The position numbers and the translations under genes are program-made. The notes beneath the pieces were generated by a model. The model was not told where the DNA came from. It saw nothing but the letters and a program-made list of their open reading frames with translations, and made no database searches. Of a DNA stretch of 7,056 nt, positions 6,171 to 7,056 are shown piece after piece. Location of the stretch: assembly GCA_017538465.1 (NCBI GenBank), contig JAFYIW010000054.1, positions 1-7,056 of the forward strand, given 5' to 3'. The stretch's first letter is position 1; each line of letters begins with the position of its first letter. The stretch is from Victivallales bacterium (GTDB taxonomy: Bacteria; Verrucomicrobiota; Lentisphaeria; Oligosphaerales; Oligosphaeraceae).

Positions 6171-6716
6171 TCAACAAGACTTTCCAGCCTCGTATGCATC
6201 TTGGAACACGGGAAGCGCTTTGACTGCGCCCTTCTCGTATGCCCCCGTGCCGTAGATGACGCCGCGTTCAATGGAGCCCTCCATGCAGTCGCGCATGAAC
6301 CCGCGCAGCCCCTCCAGGGTGGCGGACATCATGTCGTGGCTTTCGTCCGCCGCCGTGATGACCAGCCAGAACTCCGTGCCCTTGAAGCGACCGAAGTCAT
6401 CCCACCGCGAGACCGTGCGGTCGATGAGCGCCTTGAGCTGCGCGGCCATCGAGTAGAAATAGACGGGCGTCGCCAGGACGATGACGTCGGCGGAGAGCAT
6501 CTTCTCAATGATTTCGTTGGCGTCGTCGTTCTTGACGCACTTCTTCAATTTCTGGCAGGCATAGCAGCCGCTGCAGAAGCCGACGTTTTTCTCGGCCAGG
6601 CGAATCTTCTCGACCTCATGTCCAGCCTCGGCTGCTCCTTTGGCGAACTGGTCGCAGAGAGTGTCGGAATTGCCGCCCTTGCGGGGCGACGCGGAGATGA
6701 TGAGTACTTTCTTCAT
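6171..6716 (-). CDS. cytoplasmic iron-sulfur flavoprotein (ISF2)
   Basis: A 181-residue NADPH-dependent FMN reductase / iron-sulfur flavoprotein, with no leader. It opens directly with MKKVLIISASPRKGGNSDTL, the FMN phosphate loop. The cluster motif is C48-x2-C51-x2-C54-x5-C60, identical in spacing to ISF1, followed by a Lys-rich spacer. TPVYFYSMAAQLKALIDR supplies the second flavin loop. The C-terminal half, with DESHDMMSATLEGLRGFMRD and a terminal Cys, follows the usual family layout. It probably shuttles electrons from reduced nicotinamide or ferredoxin to a small acceptor; the acceptor is unknown. AGGAG 6 nt upstream fixes the start. It lies 31 nt after the MerR-type regulator and is the first structural gene, so it is the likely cytoplasmic partner of the exported set. 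Confidence 0.9.
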   Translation of the reverse strand: MKKVLIISASPRKGGNSDTLCDQFAKGAAEAGHEVEKIRLAEKNVGFCSGCYACQKLKKCVKNDDANEIIEKMLSADVIVLATPVYFYSMAAQLKALIDRTVSRWDDFGRFKGTEFWLVITAADESHDMMSATLEGLRGFMRDCMEGSIERGVIYGTGAYEKGAVKALPVFQDAYEAGKSC

Positions 6717-6747
6717 GGTGTGCTCCTAGTTGAATGGATTGAAATGC

Positions 6748-7056
6748 TCATTTTGCCTTCTCGGGTGAGACGTCCGGCTCCTGGAGGTTCGCGGGATTGC
6801 AGCTGTCCTTGGACTTCCCCGCGAGAAGCGTCTCGTAGTAGTGCTTCTTGTATTGGAGGATCTCCATCTGGCGGTTCAGCTCGTCCAGCTGCGCCCTGAG
6901 CGATTTCTCCTGGGCGGCGATCATGGCCGCGCGCTCGGGGATGGTCGAATCTCCCTCCTGGCACATCTGGATGTAGCGGCGCACCTCCGTTATCGGCAGC
7001 CCCGTGGAGCGAAGGCAGTGCACGATCTTCAGCCAGGCCAGGTTGTAGTCGGAGAA
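6748..7056 (-). CDS. MerR-family regulator, NmlR/AdhR-like, N-terminus beyond window
   Basis: The 102 visible residues are the C-terminal part of a MerR-family activator; the winged-helix DNA-recognition half lies off the window. They start FSDYNLAWLKIVHCLRSTGL, the second helix-turn region, continue through ITEVRRYIQMCQEGDSTIPER, and run into a long heptad-like dimerisation helix (ERAAMIAAQEKSLRAQLDEL to about the KKHYYETLL segment), then a polar tail. The GDSTIPER motif and the Cys in VHCLRSTGL place it with NmlR/AdhR (YraB)-type regulators. In those, one conserved Cys at this position is needed to respond to aldehydes and other thiol-reactive electrophiles. A second Cys lies 18 residues later, in MCQEGD. 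The frame stays open to the window edge, so the GTG at 7023 is internal and not the start. It probably controls the genes that follow, from a promoter outside the window. Confidence 0.85.
   Translation of the reverse strand, partial: FSDYNLAWLKIVHCLRSTGLPITEVRRYIQMCQEGDSTIPERAAMIAAQEKSLRAQLDELNRQMEILQYKKHYYETLLAGKSKDSCNPANLQEPDVSPEKAK

Noticed and set aside
6145..6177. Eleven-codon extension of the decarboxylase-cupin
   Set aside because: It would overlap the ISF2 stop and put an Arg-rich stretch ahead of the Sec signal. The ATG at 6144 has GGAGA 6 nt upstream.
6162..6899. Plus-strand open frame of 245 codons
   Set aside because: It lies antisense to ISF2, whose flavin and Cys motifs are clear. 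Its translation shows no recognisable domain and it has no SD; long antisense frames are expected in GC-rich coding DNA.

Overview
The window is a compact block of bacterial protein-coding DNA. All nine genes lie on the minus strand, so transcription runs from high to low coordinates. Seven genes are complete and two run off the edges. GC content looks high by eye, Shine-Dalgarno (SD) sites are clear, and several products carry Sec, lipoprotein or twin-arginine (Tat) leaders. With the oxygen-sensitive gene set (iron-sulfur flavoproteins, a ferredoxin-fused aldo/keto reductase, a DUF362 protein), this suggests a Gram-negative anaerobe, perhaps gut or sediment associated. The RRDF-type Tat leaders would suit the PVC/Bacteroidota side or a Desulfovibrio-like organism, but the sequence does not settle the taxon.

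Layout in transcription order: a MerR-family regulator of the NmlR/AdhR type (7056-6748, N-terminus off the window); a cytoplasmic iron-sulfur flavoprotein (ISF2, 6716-6171); a secreted carboxymuconolactone decarboxylase-cupin fusion (6144-5107); a lipoprotein flavodoxin (5073-4465); a Tat-leader iron-sulfur flavoprotein (ISF1, 4443-3796); a Tat-leader aldo/keto reductase with two C-terminal [4Fe-4S] motifs (3780-2548); a NicO/RcnA-like membrane protein with a histidine-rich loop (2523-1822); a DUF362 lipoprotein (1732-692); and a COG0701-type permease (688 to beyond position 1). Gaps between the first seven genes are 15-33 nt, consistent with one operon. An 89-nt gap with a hairpin precedes the DUF362-permease pair, which are 3 nt apart and probably translationally coupled. 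No other non-coding stretch exceeds 100 nt.

Reading of the system (inference): an electrophile- or carbonyl-sensing regulator controls a set of flavin, Fe-S and NADPH-type redox proteins, several of them addressed to the cell envelope, plus metal-type transport functions. The most unusual feature is that three consecutive redox genes (flavodoxin, ISF1, AKR) have an export leader joined in frame to a complete cytoplasmic-type protein. In each, the junction contains an SD-like sequence followed by an internal ATG where the ordinary cytoplasmic protein would begin. In two of them the SD is strong and is itself translated as Glu-Lys-Gly. The genes could therefore make exported and cytoplasmic forms from one message, or the leaders could be recent additions to cytoplasmic genes.
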